Part shown: positions 35,401 to 47,447 of the stretch, piece after piece | Layout of the letters: every line of letters starts with the position of its first letter | How positions within the stretch are numbered: the stretch's first letter is position 1 | From: Rusavskia elegans | Taxonomy: Eukaryota > Ascomycota > Lecanoromycetes > Teloschistales > Teloschistaceae | Assembly (NCBI GenBank): GCA_011316305.1 | Contig: SAUG01000029.1 | Location: 744,001-808,000 of the forward strand | DNA: 64,000 nt | Direction of reading: 5' to 3' | The notes under the pieces: model-generated | Told to the model about the DNA's origin: nothing | What the model saw: the letters and a program-made list of their open reading frames with translations, nothing else | The model's database searches: none | Translations under genes and position numbers: made by a program

Positions 35401-35621
35401 TCGGAGGCGTAATCGTAGATTGCCGACTTTGCTTGGTCGTCATACTCATCTTCCTCGCCCACATATTCCTTCTCTTCGGAAGACGAACTTCCTTCATTTT
35501 CCTCCTCTACGGAGGGCATTGAATAATCTTCGGCGGGTAGGACTTGAGTTACAGCACTGGTCACCGGACGACTGTGAACTCCACACGGTGGTTGATCTTC
35601 ATGAGCTGCTGGTGGACCCAT
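32484..35621 (-). CDS. AMD1: AMP deaminase
   Basis: Minus strand, complement(join(32484..32943, 32993..34113, 34167..35621)), 1011 residues. AMP deaminase converts AMP to IMP and ammonia in the purine nucleotide cycle. The N-terminal 230 residues are acidic and disordered. Then come conserved blocks IPTLREYF-like (KVPTLREYFMDL), the zinc-binding VDTHVHHSACMNSKHLLRF (about residue 422), and after the splice [24 protein letters not shown]. Later come the central ELTREVISDLE, AVLCCHSISHGL, YDRNPFQVYFRRGLNVSLSTDDPLQF, the active-site Asp pair, and the tail LGPDYHLPG. The Ser-rich C-terminal exon is family-variable. The ATG at 35621 has an in-frame TAG 30 bases upstream, unless that TAG is an acceptor of an unseen 5' exon; the open sequence LFDTIVSGL between them leaves this possible. 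Confidence 0.93.
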
Positions 35622-37017
35622 GAGGCCGCTGACGATTGTGTCGAAGAGGTACTAAGACACGGGTCAGACTTGACAGGATTTCACGATCTGCAATAATAAT
35701 AGTCTCTGAACACTGGATAGGAAGGGAGTGCAAACATACCTAACGACTTGCAACTCACTGATAACAGACCGACTTATCTCTTGAGAATCTGCCGACGTTA
35801 TTCCGATGTAAGTATCAAAATGGCTAGCGGCTCGTCGTCTGAACACTGACCTAATCTTACAACCTAAATCATTCCAGGAGGCGGTGTCTCTTTGATCAAG
35901 GTATCGAGTGTCAAATCAGGGTGGTCTAGCGCAGTCATGGAGCGGTTACCCATGGAAGCATCGCGTAACATAAAGCCTTCTGAAGTTTTTGCCCACTGTG
36001 CGTTCATCGTGAGCAGTGTTGTTGTCCGAGCAGACCCGGCCTACAACATACCGAATGGGCGTTCGGCGATTGAAGTTTGTGGGGTTATTTAGGTAGCACA
36101 TCAGGCATCAATGTTCCCCGGGAAGGCTGCAGTGGATTGCCATCATTTTAATCAGCATCCCCGTATCAAGATGTCAAACAGTGACACTTTTGTGAGTATT
36201 CCGTTTCAGCAGGGCAAACTTGCCGACTACGGTTTGCAATGATCTCAGTTGACCAACGTTTACGAAAGCAAAGCAACTGACTGGCAAATAGTAGTCACTA
36301 ATGGCGAGTCCGGTCATGATGTTCTTCGGCGCGATCTGTGTACCAAGTATAATTTTCAGAAGAATATTCTTGCAACTGCTTGTACACTTGTAGAACCGGT
36401 AGACCACCCGGGAGCTCAATGTATGCAATTTCCGGTATGCTGCAAGGCGTAGCAGATGTCTAAGGTATGGATCAGTCCACAGGACTGAGATAATGCCATC
36501 TCCAGATATTCTGTTCTGATTCTTTGCCATGTTCTCGAGGTATGAATGGTGTGGATATGCGAGCTTTTCTAACAACAGCATGATTGAAGCATGTACCGAG
36601 AGGGTCAGGTAAGACAGCTTGGGCTTCACTTATACTTAGACTCGGACCAGGTACTGAAATGATGTTTAGACGAACGCGTTATAGGAGTACAGACTACTCC
36701 TACATGAGCCTCTTGGACAACAAGATATCCAATGCAACCGCATTATGACTTGCAAAGCCCAGTGAAATATTGAAAAATACATTCGTCCCGACAGAGCCAA
36801 GTTTCCAGGACTTCTATCAGCACTTTTGACGGCAGCATCAGATTCGGAACTCAATGATGCCCCAAAGTGATATCGGAAACTCGAATAGAGAGACACATTT
36901 ATAAATGCTAACAATAGAAATGCTTTAGAAGAGCATCGACCACTCGGGAGAGATTTCTCGAAGGATTACACTGATACAGCTGTGGAGTGAGAACAAGGAA
37001 ATGCAGGAATAGGAAAA
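35622..37017. other. Intergenic, nothing recognised
   Basis: About 1.4 kb between two minus-strand genes. It contains a 151-codon minus-strand ORF (36174-36629) without recognisable sequence. I see no RNA gene. Confidence 0.45.
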
Positions 37018-40000
37018 CTAGTACGAATAGCCTGGAGCCATATCGTCACCCCCTCGGATGATTGGCGTGCGATATGTCCTGGGATCAGCACGGTAGAGCT
37101 GGCCGTCGCGTTCATACAATGTCCCTTGATCATACGCGTCTTCCACACGCACGTAGTCCGCTCTTGCGCCTTGGTCCATAGGCTGAACGACCATATACCG
37201 GCTAGGATCGGAAGGTCTTTGCTCACCCATGCGGACAGGCACGTACTCAATGTGTCGCTGATACCGGGCCTGGGGATCATAGGCGTAGTCACGTTCCTCA
37301 ACAAATTCGTAGCGATCTTGATTTGAGTGTCCGTACGGTATCCTTTGGACCTGCTTCCGCGGTACAGGTGATCGAACGCGATATACCGGTGGCGCATGTG
37401 ATTCCTCGGCAGGGCTCCCAGAGCGGTAATAGATTGGTGCTGGAGCGACGGGGACCGAGTATCTGACGTGATCTTGGAGATGGGAATCCTGAGTATGTCG
37501 GTACTCATCCATGCTGCTCTGCGGCCGCTCAGTGCCATAGCCATTATAATGATGCCGATCTTGTCCTATGATCCCTCGACTTGTTGGATGGTCTACGTAT
37601 GTGCGAGTTCCCGGACGGTGCATCTCCGGGTCCTCGATGTTCACCAGAGCATTGGATGCAGCACGCTGGTAGTTTGTGTGCTGATACATCGCAGAAGCTT
37701 GGACATGTGAAGGGCTGGTGTCGCGGTCGCCCTGCAATGTGGGGCTGCTCACATGTGTCTGCGGTCTCGGGCTGACCTCTTGTTTTACTTGGGGTGCCCC
37801 GTAGCTCATGGGTAACGTGAGATCATTCTGATAGCGTCTCTCGCTCTCTGCAATCCCCATGCCACTCTGTCCCAGCCACTGATCCAGAGGGGCTGGCCGT
37901 TGACGCTGCTCAGAGCCACCGGACTCATAAGTCTTCCCTGTGTCCGGTGCTTGGCTGAAGTGCTTGAGGAACTGCTCTGCGGCGCGAAGACCAGCACTTC
38001 CTGAAGGACTACGTGCCATATTTCGAAGAACATCGCCCTCGCGCTGCTCGGACGCATAAACATTGGTGGCTTGTTCGTTCGCGTAATCGCCACCGTTTGC
38101 CCCTATCCTGTCACCGTTGGCCCGGTACGTGCTGACACTCGCATCGGTGGCGAGCTTTTGGGGATTGTAGTAGTTCGGTGATTCACCTCCAGTTTGAACG
38201 TGGCTCGGCTGACTACCTTGATATTGTGGTTGCCTTCTCTCCTCATAGCTAGACTGCATCTGGGTTGCGTCGTAAATCAGTTTGGACAGGTCTGTTGTTT
38301 GGGGGTTCAGGCGATCATAATATCCGTCATACCACCCAGACTTTTCTCCCATATCCGAAGCACCAAAAGCCTCATTTCTGCTTGGAACAGCGCCAGTCGT
38401 GTGAGGCTTGCCCTGATAAGCAGGCTTGTGAGGATCATATTCATCTTCTCCAGGTGGCTCCGACGGCCGGGACAATTCAGAAGCCGGTCTGAAGGTGCTG
38501 GTTGGCCGATCGTACATCGAATCATCAACCCTGCCCTTTGTATATGTAGGCACGATGATACTGTGCTCTGTGGGGCCTACCGGGTAGTCATGCTTCAGGC
38601 TAGGACCCCCTCTGATATCGGAGGCTGGACCTGTGTTTCGCAAGACTCCAGAACTTCGCAGGAATCCTAGGCTTGGCAAAGGGAGAGGGAAGATTTGCGG
38701 GAATGCAGATGCTACTAAGTCAAGTTTGTTATCATCCATCCCCGGGGAGTACACAAGGTTCGAGATTAAGCGATCTTCGGGCAATTCGATCATGTCTCGA
38801 GTCCAATCATGCCTCGGTCCGTCAGGGCCCGAGCCGGGATTCGCAAAGGCCTCAGAACCTTCCAGATGCGCGTTTCTGAAATGATTGAGAAGATGAGGTA
38901 GAGTGAATAATTTCCGATCGCCAGCCGGGGGTTGCGACTGAGGGTCTGAGGCATAGGATGCATTATGCTGCGTGACGCAGATCTTACAAGCAAGTCCGTT
39001 GAGGCTTCGCACTGGTCTCATCTGAGCGTTATTGTCGAGACCGTCCAGGAACATGGCCAAGCTTGGTACAGCCGTGAATTTCGCAGAACACCGGGAGGCC
39101 ATATGGTGGATCACGACGTAGATTCGAACGCTTGCCGGAAGATCTTTGATGCCCTGTGTACTAAACCAGACATCCCGAGCTTGTTTCGCCATCTCATCCA
39201 TCTGCTGCTGATAGCTTTCCGTCAGCTGAGCAACGTTGTTACGGCTGGGGTCGAAATGTGGCGGATGAGGCGCGGTAGCCCGAAAGGGGCCTTGAGATCC
39301 ATAGGAAGAGACAGCAGCCGTTTCCTGAGTATTGAAAACACCTGGATAGTTGTATCCGGTATACTGTGGACCAATGCTTTGCCCCCCTCCATTCTGCACA
39401 GAAGCCGTTGAAGCGCTGTTACCTTGCCATTCCTGCCGATGGCTCGCCGGCTGTGTCTGTACAAACCCATTCTGTACTCCATTGATGGGTGCCGTAGACG
39501 ACGGAATGTTGTACCCTGCGTTGTAAGGGTACTGGTTGGTAGTATCGTGATAAGGCATCGCTTGCGTGCCGTGATGCGCCGTAGTATTTTGAATCGTGGA
39601 GTATCCATCAGTGGCCTGCTGGTGCTCTGATTCGGCTGCTGCGCCGTGTCTGTCATCTTGACCGAGCAGTTGCTGGTCGATTTGACTGTAAGAGTTTAGA
39701 CCTGCATCGGCCGGAGAAGGGACTTTGTAGTATGCCGATTTGGAGAGGCTTGGTTCCGGGTTGAAAGGTGGTTCATCTGGCCATTCGGCACGCCAGTACA
39801 CCACGATGCTTCCCTGGCTTAGGGCACTGGTGTGTTTCGCCGCATAATGTTGGATCACACCCTCGAAGCCATAGAATTTGTAATTGTCATCACAACCATT
39901 ACAGAGAAAGAGTTCCCTCTGGAAATGTTCTGTGAACGGCTTGATCTTGGTATCGAAGACCCATTTCATGTTTTCAAGGAAGAGCATTGGGGGGTGCGAC

Positions 40001-42163
40001 CCGCTCATTGATCCGTGTGGGGTAGACTGTCCCGAGCTGTATGCTGCAGCGTTGGTGATAGCAAATCTTTCGTAGAATCGTTGTCGCACAGTCAACAACA
40101 CGTCTGCTGCAAATCTCGGGCTATTGTCCTTGTTCACCGCTCGGCCGCCATGCCATCTCTCGTCGATGTATGCGTCAGCTAGCGAACCTAGAAGATCGTG
40201 GACCGGCGCTTGGGCACGATCCCATCGGCGATCGACCGAATCTCTTGTCTCCTTGGACTGTACCTCTTGGTGACGCCGCTGTCGGTGTTCGGATTGTAGA
40301 AGCTCATTCTGCTGAACTAACTCTTGTTCCCGCTTTTCAGCATTCGCTCGCTGGGCCAAAAGGCGAGGCTTGAGAGTATCCCAAGCCAGGTCAGTGAAAG
40401 GTGCCGATATTTGTATGGCAGCTTGAAATGAATCCATATGTTTGAGTATGTTTGCAGGCAAAGGAGGATCGAGAAGAGAGCATCGGCGTTCTATCTCGGC
40501 TCGGCGAGCTGCTTTGGCTTCATTAGCAGTCTTCATATTCCGTTCAGGTCGAGCCATGGGTATCGATGGTGGGGGATGTTGAGCTGGCAGCTCCTGCAAT
40601 TGGCTAGGGTTCACCCATGAGGGTTGATAAGCAGCTAAGGTAGAATTTAACAATCGAGTCTTTAACATCTCGAGAACGAGGTAATGACTTACTCGTGGTG
40701 CCGTAAGGATACTGGTATTGTTCTGCGGGTAGTGCGAATCCATCTGAGTGTTGGCCGTTATACCTCTGGTCAATTGGGACATGTTGAGTTGCCAATGCCT
40801 CTACGTCTACAATGTTAGGAGGCTTAGGCGGAAGATTTGATATAGGAGCTGCAATGGCCATTTGTACCGGGGCCTTCAGCTGAGATCGCTTATTGACTTT
40901 CTTAAGGCCGCCCTTTGCTTCCCATTGTTCCCAGCGCTGGGCGTCATCCATACGATTGTGGCCTTCTTCGTCAAGGCCCTTACTCCATTCATCGGCGGAG
41001 GCAGTCCCAAGTTCTTGCACATCAACCAGTTGACGTCGAATTTGTTGAATGTGGGGCTTGTAGAAGCGCTTGACCAACTCCAACGAAGGGGGCATTGTAG
41101 ACTCACGCGACAGTGCTTTTGGTATGTAATTCATGGATTTGGATACAAGCGCAAAGGGAATTGCAAGTCGGAGAAAAGAAGGGAAGTCGGAAGACAGCAG
41201 AAGATCTATATCCTGAGAGATTTGTCAGTATGGATCGCAAGAGTAGAAGGAAATTATAGAAATAGAAACCTTTTTCGACGATTTCTCTAGGCATGCCCCA
41301 CAGCTGCGGATCCCGAAGGGCCAGATTATTCGAACAGTCCGTTCGCCAGGACCCGACTCCCAAAAATTTGCATCACCGACCATAGGCGCTGGTTCTTTGG
41401 TTTGGCCACAAAGTTGACAGGCTTTGCCTAGGAGCAGACGCCACATATCCAGTTCCTTGAGGCCGCAGAGAGGTTTAGGTAATCCTCGAGCATAATTTTT
41501 TCTTGAGGCAGCCCATATACTTTCGGCGTCCAAAGGTCGAACTCCGCTACAGAAGGAAGCGTCAACCGGTTTGGGTTCGGGAGTACTGGATGTCAAATAC
41601 GAATGGAAGGCATGGTTTACACGAAGAAGACGTCCAAGGAAAACAGGAGGTACAAAACGAAAGACATGATGCCACAACTCAGCGGGCAGAGTAGAGGTGC
41701 CTTTTTGAGATCCAGCAGGACTGGCCTTTCCAGGTGGATGTCCATTGACACGGACGCGCTTGGGCTCGGAACAAGGCTTGTCATCATCCTGGGCAATGGG
41801 CTGGCCGTTCCCGGGCCTATACTCACTCCGTGAAAGTGGTCCGGGAGTTCCTGATTGGGCAGGGACGGCAGACCTTTGTTCGGGGTCTTCTTCTCGCTTC
41901 CGCTTAAGTTTTGTATTCGCTTGACTTCCCAAAGGCTCTTCTCTTCTCTGTCCGTGGTCGTCACTTTGTATACTGCCATCTGATGCGGTCCTCGATGGGG
42001 AGGCTAGCTGTGTTTTTGGAGACCGCATCGCATGTAAGGATGGGGCCGTTGAACCTTGCGAAAGCTCGTGCTCTATGGACCCACTAGGATCAAGCTCCTC
42101 TGTAGATTCCGATGGTGCGTACAAATCGGAGGAAGAATCGGTCCTGGCTGGTGAATATGCCAT
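37018..42163 (-). CDS. Large F-box and zinc-finger protein, unnamed
   Basis: Minus strand, complement(join(37018..40634, 40693..41212, 41270..42163)), 1676 residues. Residues 1-150 are disordered with a basic KLKRKREED patch. An F-box lies at about 157-195 (STLPAELWHHVFRFVPP, VNHAFHSYL), followed by a Trp/Leu-rich domain with CQLC and CGAC pairs that may bind zinc. The middle region is charged and helical. A C2H2-like finger follows (CNGCDDNYKFYGFEGVIQHYAAKH), and a second further on (CKICVTQH...HLLNHFRNAH). The rest is disordered, Gln/Ser/Tyr-rich and repeats DR/RY-type motifs near the end. F-box proteins link substrates to SCF ubiquitin ligase through Skp1, and the fingers could bind the substrate. 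Joins keep phase; intron 1 has a weak GTTTCT donor but a TACTGAC branch site. I recall fungal proteins of this architecture but give no name. Confidence 0.82.
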
Positions 42164-42761
42164 GTGGAAAACCCGAGGGCATGTCTAATACCTTGGACAA
42201 TAGGAGATTAAGGAGGGAAAGTCCTGGGGTTGTGCCTGAGGAATATCTGGCTGCGTATAGAAAGTACTGGTGCTTAGGCTTCTATGTGTGCATTGACGTA
42301 ACAGAAAATATTCACCTGCTCCTTCCAAGGAACCTAAGGGGCAATTAGCTGCAAGGACAAAAGGATCGTGAGAGATTTTGTGGGGGCGCGTTTGTTTTTC
42401 GCCTTTCCCAGAAGTATCTGTAGCGAGCTAGGTGGAGGGGAAATGCTGTAAAGAATTCTCGGAAAGAGAAGGATGGATGGAGTCCGTGGTGGGAAAACGG
42501 ACTTGAAGTCCTCGACTCGAGAGTTTCTCGCTAGTGAAAGTGAAGCGGCAGGGCTGACTAGCGCGCTCTTGGCGCAGGATGCGCCTATTCGAGGAATAAT
42601 AGGCCGCGAATAGTCTCCACTGCAGGTCACACCCTCAGATGCTTACTTGACTCGTGGGCGTTACAGATACTTGGATCATTATATTACACACCGGCCATGT
42701 GTCAAGCTTCTGCACCAGGCTTTTTCTGACTTCATCGTACGCACAAGAATCACGAACGGAC
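42164..42761. promoter_or_regulatory. Divergent promoter region, F-box gene and ABP1
   Basis: About 600 bases between divergent ATG codons with no credible ORF. No specific site assigned. Confidence 0.45.
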
Positions 42762-45431
42762 ATGGCAACCTTGAATACGTCCACCAATGGTCAATCCATT
42801 TCCAAGAGTTATCAGTCCATCGTCAACGCTCCCGCTTTAGCAGCCTCCAAGCCTGCAACGTATGGGCAATGGGCCGTCTTCTCGGTATCAGCGCCGTTAG
42901 CAAATGCCTTCCAGCCAGATGCAGGAGGCAAGGAAAGTGTGCTTAAGGTTCAAAACACTGGTGGTAAGTCGATCCATCAAACGTCTCCTGTATTAGTCAC
43001 TAACACTGCTTCAGATGGTGATTTGACCGATCTCATCGATGAGTTCTCTGATGGCAGAGTTCAATTCGCGTTTGTCAGAGTGAAGGATCCCAACACCACA
43101 TTACCCAAATTCGTCCTCATTGCCTGGTGCGGCGAGGGAGTGCCCGAAAGAACGAAAGGCTACTTCACAAATCATCTGGCAGCTGTGTCAAAAGTACTCC
43201 ATGTATGCCCTTCAATCACCCTCGACATGCATCTGGTAAGAGCTCATAAACTATCAGGGCTATCATGTACAGGTTACTGCTCGGTCAGACCGCGACCTCA
43301 CACCGGAGAGCATTGTGCAAAAAGTTGCAGATGCATCAGGGTCCAAGTACACCAACAGCTCCTCTGGTGCCCCAAGCTCTGCCGGTACACCACCCCCCAC
43401 GGCCTCCAAACCGGTCTTCACACCCACTCAGAGTAGTAGAGGGACTGGCGGCTTCAATCCATTGACGAGCTCTCGTCTAGGCTCAGGCACAGCAAAAGAT
43501 GCAAATGTGGATAAAGACGGATGGGGTCAAGATGCTCCGCCAGTCACACGCACAGGGCTTGAAAAGGTACAATCTTCGTATCAGCCAACAAAAGTCAACA
43601 TGCGTGAACTCAGCTCGCAGAAACCGGAACAATCGTCGTCCAGTCACGCGAGTAGGAATGATGAATCGTCAAGTGACGTGGTAAGAGGTGGCTATCAGCC
43701 AGTAGGGAAAGTGGACATTGCTGCCCTGCGAAGACAAGCTCAAGAGAGCGGAACGTCTGCGAATGATCGTCCCAATGTGGTGAAAGGTTCATATGAACCA
43801 GTTGGCAAGGTGGACATCGCTGCAATCAAGGCACGAGCGCAACAGCCTTCCGAAAGAGAGACTTCCTCTAGCTTATCTCCAGCTGCTACGGGCGTATCGG
43901 CACGAAGCAATGACCGCGGCGAAGAGCAGAAGTCGCTGCCCGACCGATCAGCTCCTTTTACGAGCTCGGAACGCCTTACGTCCTTACCTAAACCGAAGGT
44001 AGCAAATCGGTTCGATGGCGGCTCAGGCAACTTCACAGGAACGAAAGCTCCAACCCCGGGCGGCTTCGGCCTCGAATCCAAGTCAACCCCTACAGCGCCT
44101 CCTGTCGGGGTAGGGAGGACCTTTGCCGATCAAGGCGGGAAAACTCCAGCTCAAGTATGGGCCGAGAAGAAGGCACGCGAGCGAGGACTTAGTGGTGCAA
44201 GTGAGACCCGTCCACCCCCTACTTCGGGCCCCCCTGCTTCACCGATCGCAAAACAACCCTCTGGAGGTGGCGAATGGAAAAGTGGGTACGCAGGGAAAAG
44301 TTGGGCACCAGTGCAAACCACCAGGACCGGTCAGTCTGCTAGCAGTGTGGGAGAGCATCGCACAGGCGAAGAAGACCATGTTCGAGAGGACGCAACCGCT
44401 CCTCCTGCTGGAGGTATCAATGCGATCCGAGATCGATTCAAGGATGCTCCTCCAATGGGAGCACCCAGTACCAGCACACGCGATTCGGCCCCCAGCCCAC
44501 CTCCCTTGGATACATCGAATAAGCCGAATGCCGGCAGAGGAATCCCTATCCCAAGACTTCCATCGCGACCAGCACAACCTCAATCAGAAGACGAAGAAGA
44601 AACCAGGATGCCGACGCCACCGGCGCAGCCCCCTCGAAGCCCAACGCCACCAACACCACCAGCGATGGACTCGGGATCTCCTATAAGAGTTGCTATGCCA
44701 GTAGGTCGAGGTCAACAGTCAGCACATGAGGTAGAAGACGCACGGGAAGAGCAATTCTCGCCTCCTCCAGCGATGCCAACGCGTTCTCTAGCGCAGCAGA
44801 TCCCACAAGAAAAGGATCTTACAGACGAGCCTTCGGGGCATGACCCTGCTCGTGCGGCTGGGAAAGCTGCAGGTGTAGCATCTTTTGAAGATTCAACGGC
44901 GGGAGCAGCGCAATCCGGTGCACAAGAAGGCGGAAAGCGTGCATTGGTGCAATACGACTACGACAAGGCCGAAGACAACGAGATTGACTTACGGGAAAGC
45001 GAGTATGTTACGAACATTGACATGGTCGACGAGGATTGGTGGATGGGACAGAATGCACGCGGTGAAGTCGGCTTGTTTCCCAGCAACTATGTTGAGCTGG
45101 TCGAAGGTGACGATCATGCTGCTGCTGCTACCTCAACGCACGTCCCAGCTCCGGTGCCAGCTCATGAACCCGAACCCGAACCTGCAGGTTCCGCTGTGGC
45201 TGGCGGAGGACATACAGCGACGGCGCTGTACGATTATGACGCTGCTGAGGATAACGAGTTGAGCTTCCCAGAGAACGCTACGATCACGGGAATTGTAGGT
45301 GACACATTTGTAGACTATAGTACCAGGCTAATACGCGGCTACAGGAGTTCCCAGATGACGATTGGTGGTCTGGCGAATACAAGGGCAAGCAAGGCTTGTT
45401 TCCAGCGAATTATGTGCAGTTGGATCAATGA
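42762..45431 (+). CDS. ABP1: Actin-binding protein Abp1 (ADF-H, two SH3 domains)
   Basis: Four exons: join(42762..42963, 43015..43202, 43258..45294, 45345..45431), 837 residues. The N-terminal ADF-H domain spans about residues 5-135 ([64 protein letters not shown]). The middle is disordered and Pro-rich, with three copies of a Y-x-P-x-GKVDIAA-type motif ([35 protein letters not shown]). Two C-terminal SH3 domains follow: about 690-747 ([34 protein letters not shown]) and about 783-837 ([38 protein letters not shown]). The last intron, at 45295-45344, sits within the second SH3; without that splice the frame runs on to an unrelated end at 45459. Abp1 binds F-actin and activates Arp2/3 in endocytic patches. 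Confidence 0.93.
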
Positions 45432-45985
45432 ATCGAAAGTGATCCCAATCTTCCATTGAGGCTCCAGGTATGGCTTTCAGATTTCGCTCGCAATGCGAAA
45501 GGGGGAAAAATGTAGATAGGATGTACCATACTATTTCAGCACTGATCTGACTGGAATCCGTACTCGAGCACCAGGACATCTTCAATACTATCACCTTCCC
45601 CACTGGTTGTGGCATCCATTCAGGGGTCAAGCTATGCAGCGTCTCTCGTGCTCAAGATTAATCGCAATGTACATTATATACGACTCATCTCAGGGACAGC
45701 TCTATGAGAAGCTCTGAGTTATCGATGTAACGATAATCTGCATCGAGGTATCGACTGTCCCCTTACTGCGGGCGACTGTAAATGCGACAAGCCCCTGAGT
45801 CAGATGCCCTACCAGGGGAGGTGATAAGTCACTTGTTTTCTTCCAGCTGTGCCTGTTGCATGTTACATGATGACATTATGTTACCAACACAATAGCCACA
45901 TTTCCTTCTTCGACTTGCAACATGAATATACCCAGCTGTCCCCCGTTTAGATCACTCCTTCCGATCGTTGAACCCAAGCTCAAGT
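45432..45985. other. Intergenic, convergent 3' flanks
   Basis: About 550 bases between ABP1 (+) and the PEBP-like gene (-). Nothing recognised. Confidence 0.45.
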
Positions 45986-46952
45986 TCAATGCTTCTTGTT
46001 CTTCGCATAGAAAAAGTTGGCCGCCACAGGCATCAATCCGTTATCCTCTGCCCAATCCCGCACCCCTTTCCCTATCTTCCCATAACCCCAATGCGGCCTT
46101 TCCTTCGGTTTCTTCAGCCCCGCAGCATCTCGAGCACCCTTCGTGTCGGCTTCCGGCGCAAGTAGCACGAAGACGTATCTGTGATATCCGGTCTTTGGCG
46201 GCGGAGCTGGGGGATAGTAGGACATCAATTCCGTTGGTTTACTGCCAGCTGACACAATGTCGAGCGAGTCGAGATCGCTGAATTGGAGATCTGCAGCCAT
46301 GGCCTGGACTTCCACTGGTAGATGCATTGTGATGTCAAGAGAGCTGGTGTCGCCCAGGGAGAACCCGGTAACGATCCAATGGCACATTTCAGCCATTTTG
46401 GGGTCGGCGTGAGAGGTGGCATCTGGATCGGTCAAGGCGAGGGTGTAGGTTGTATCACTGCGGAGAGTAGGAGTTGGAGTCGAACCATCGCCAGCCTCAA
46501 TTGCTTGGATGTGTAGAGTTGGGTCTGAGGCTTCGATAGAGTCCTCAAGGCTGTCGACATAGAGATCCGGGGATGAGGAGACATCGGATGGCTTGATGTT
46601 GTTACCTAGCTTGACGTTTGCTCCACTCTTGGGGTAGGTAATGTTGAGAGAGAACAGTGGTATGAAATCATCGAGGACTATGGGGTTTGGTAGATCAGGC
46701 ACGTGAATTGGTGAATACATGGTTGTGCAGCTTACCGTCCGGGATGACTTCAGCTTTCTTGAGGCTGGATGGGATTGTCACTCGATAGTCGATTGCAAAC
46801 GTAGATGTACCGACTTACCTTTTGCGAATGCTCGATGCCGTGAAAGACTGATCCTTGAAGACGATCTGGTGTGAATTATCAAAGATAGGGGCACTGGCTA
46901 CATGTTGCAAGCTTGCAACGAACGCGAGAATGGAAACCTGCAAAGACTTCAT
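45986..46952 (-). CDS. Secreted PEBP-family protein
   Basis: Minus strand, complement(join(45986..46677, 46736..46764, 46819..46952)), 284 residues. Residues 1-21 are a signal peptide (MKSLQVSILAFVASLQHVASA). The middle exon is just 29 bases (SLKKAEVIPD), joined in phase to VLDDFIPLFSLNITYP. PEBP-fold marks are visible: TYTLALTDPDATSHADPKMAEMCHWIVTG, YYPPAPPPKTGYHRYVFVLLAPE, and a C-terminal helix GVRDWAEDNGLMPVAANFFYAK. PEBP proteins bind phospholipid head groups or inhibit proteases; the yeast relative Tfs1 inhibits carboxypeptidase Y. Because of the leader this copy is likely extracellular or vacuolar. The ligand is unknown. An open ATG at 46720 lies in the second intron and gave rise to a false longer start. 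Confidence 0.86.
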
Positions 46953-47447
46953 TATATCACTTTTTTGATCGTGAGTTCGAGAATGTGATGTATAAAATAA
47001 AGTGGAACCGATCTCATACAGAAGACCCTCTCATAAGCTACCGACTCCAAACATGACATAAATTGGTCTCTCGGGCATTTAGTCCGTTGGAGAGGCTCAG
47101 AGGCAGGACGTCATAATCTGGGGTACGCAGGGCTGACAGGCCTCAGTCACTGCTTACCTAATATCACGTGACAGCGAAAATGGTAAAGTAACTTGGAAGA
47201 TAAGGCAGTAAACATTCGAGAAGGCTTACGGTATACGAGCAGTCGACGAGTCCTGCGCCATCCGGGAAGCCGATCCATATTCTCCCTGGCCTATGCTCAA
47301 TATCCATGCCTTGATCACGCGAACAAGGTCAGGCGTTGAATATTTGCTCCGACACAAGCTCGTGACGAGTCAAAACCGAGGGCCCGCCCTCGAGGATTTC
47401 TCCCTTAGCAGGCTTTGAGGCCCCCGATAATCTCTTTCGACGCGACA
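46953..47447. promoter_or_regulatory. Divergent promoter region, PEBP-like gene and DNM1
   Basis: About 495 bases between divergent ATG codons; no credible ORF or specific site seen. Confidence 0.45.

Noticed and set aside
36174..36629. 151-codon minus-strand ORF upstream of the F-box gene
   Set aside because: No recognisable domain and composition resembles random translation.
45295..45459. Read-through end of ABP1 without the last splice
   Set aside because: Splicing at 45294/45345 completes the second SH3 domain ([21 protein letters not shown]); the unspliced tail does not.
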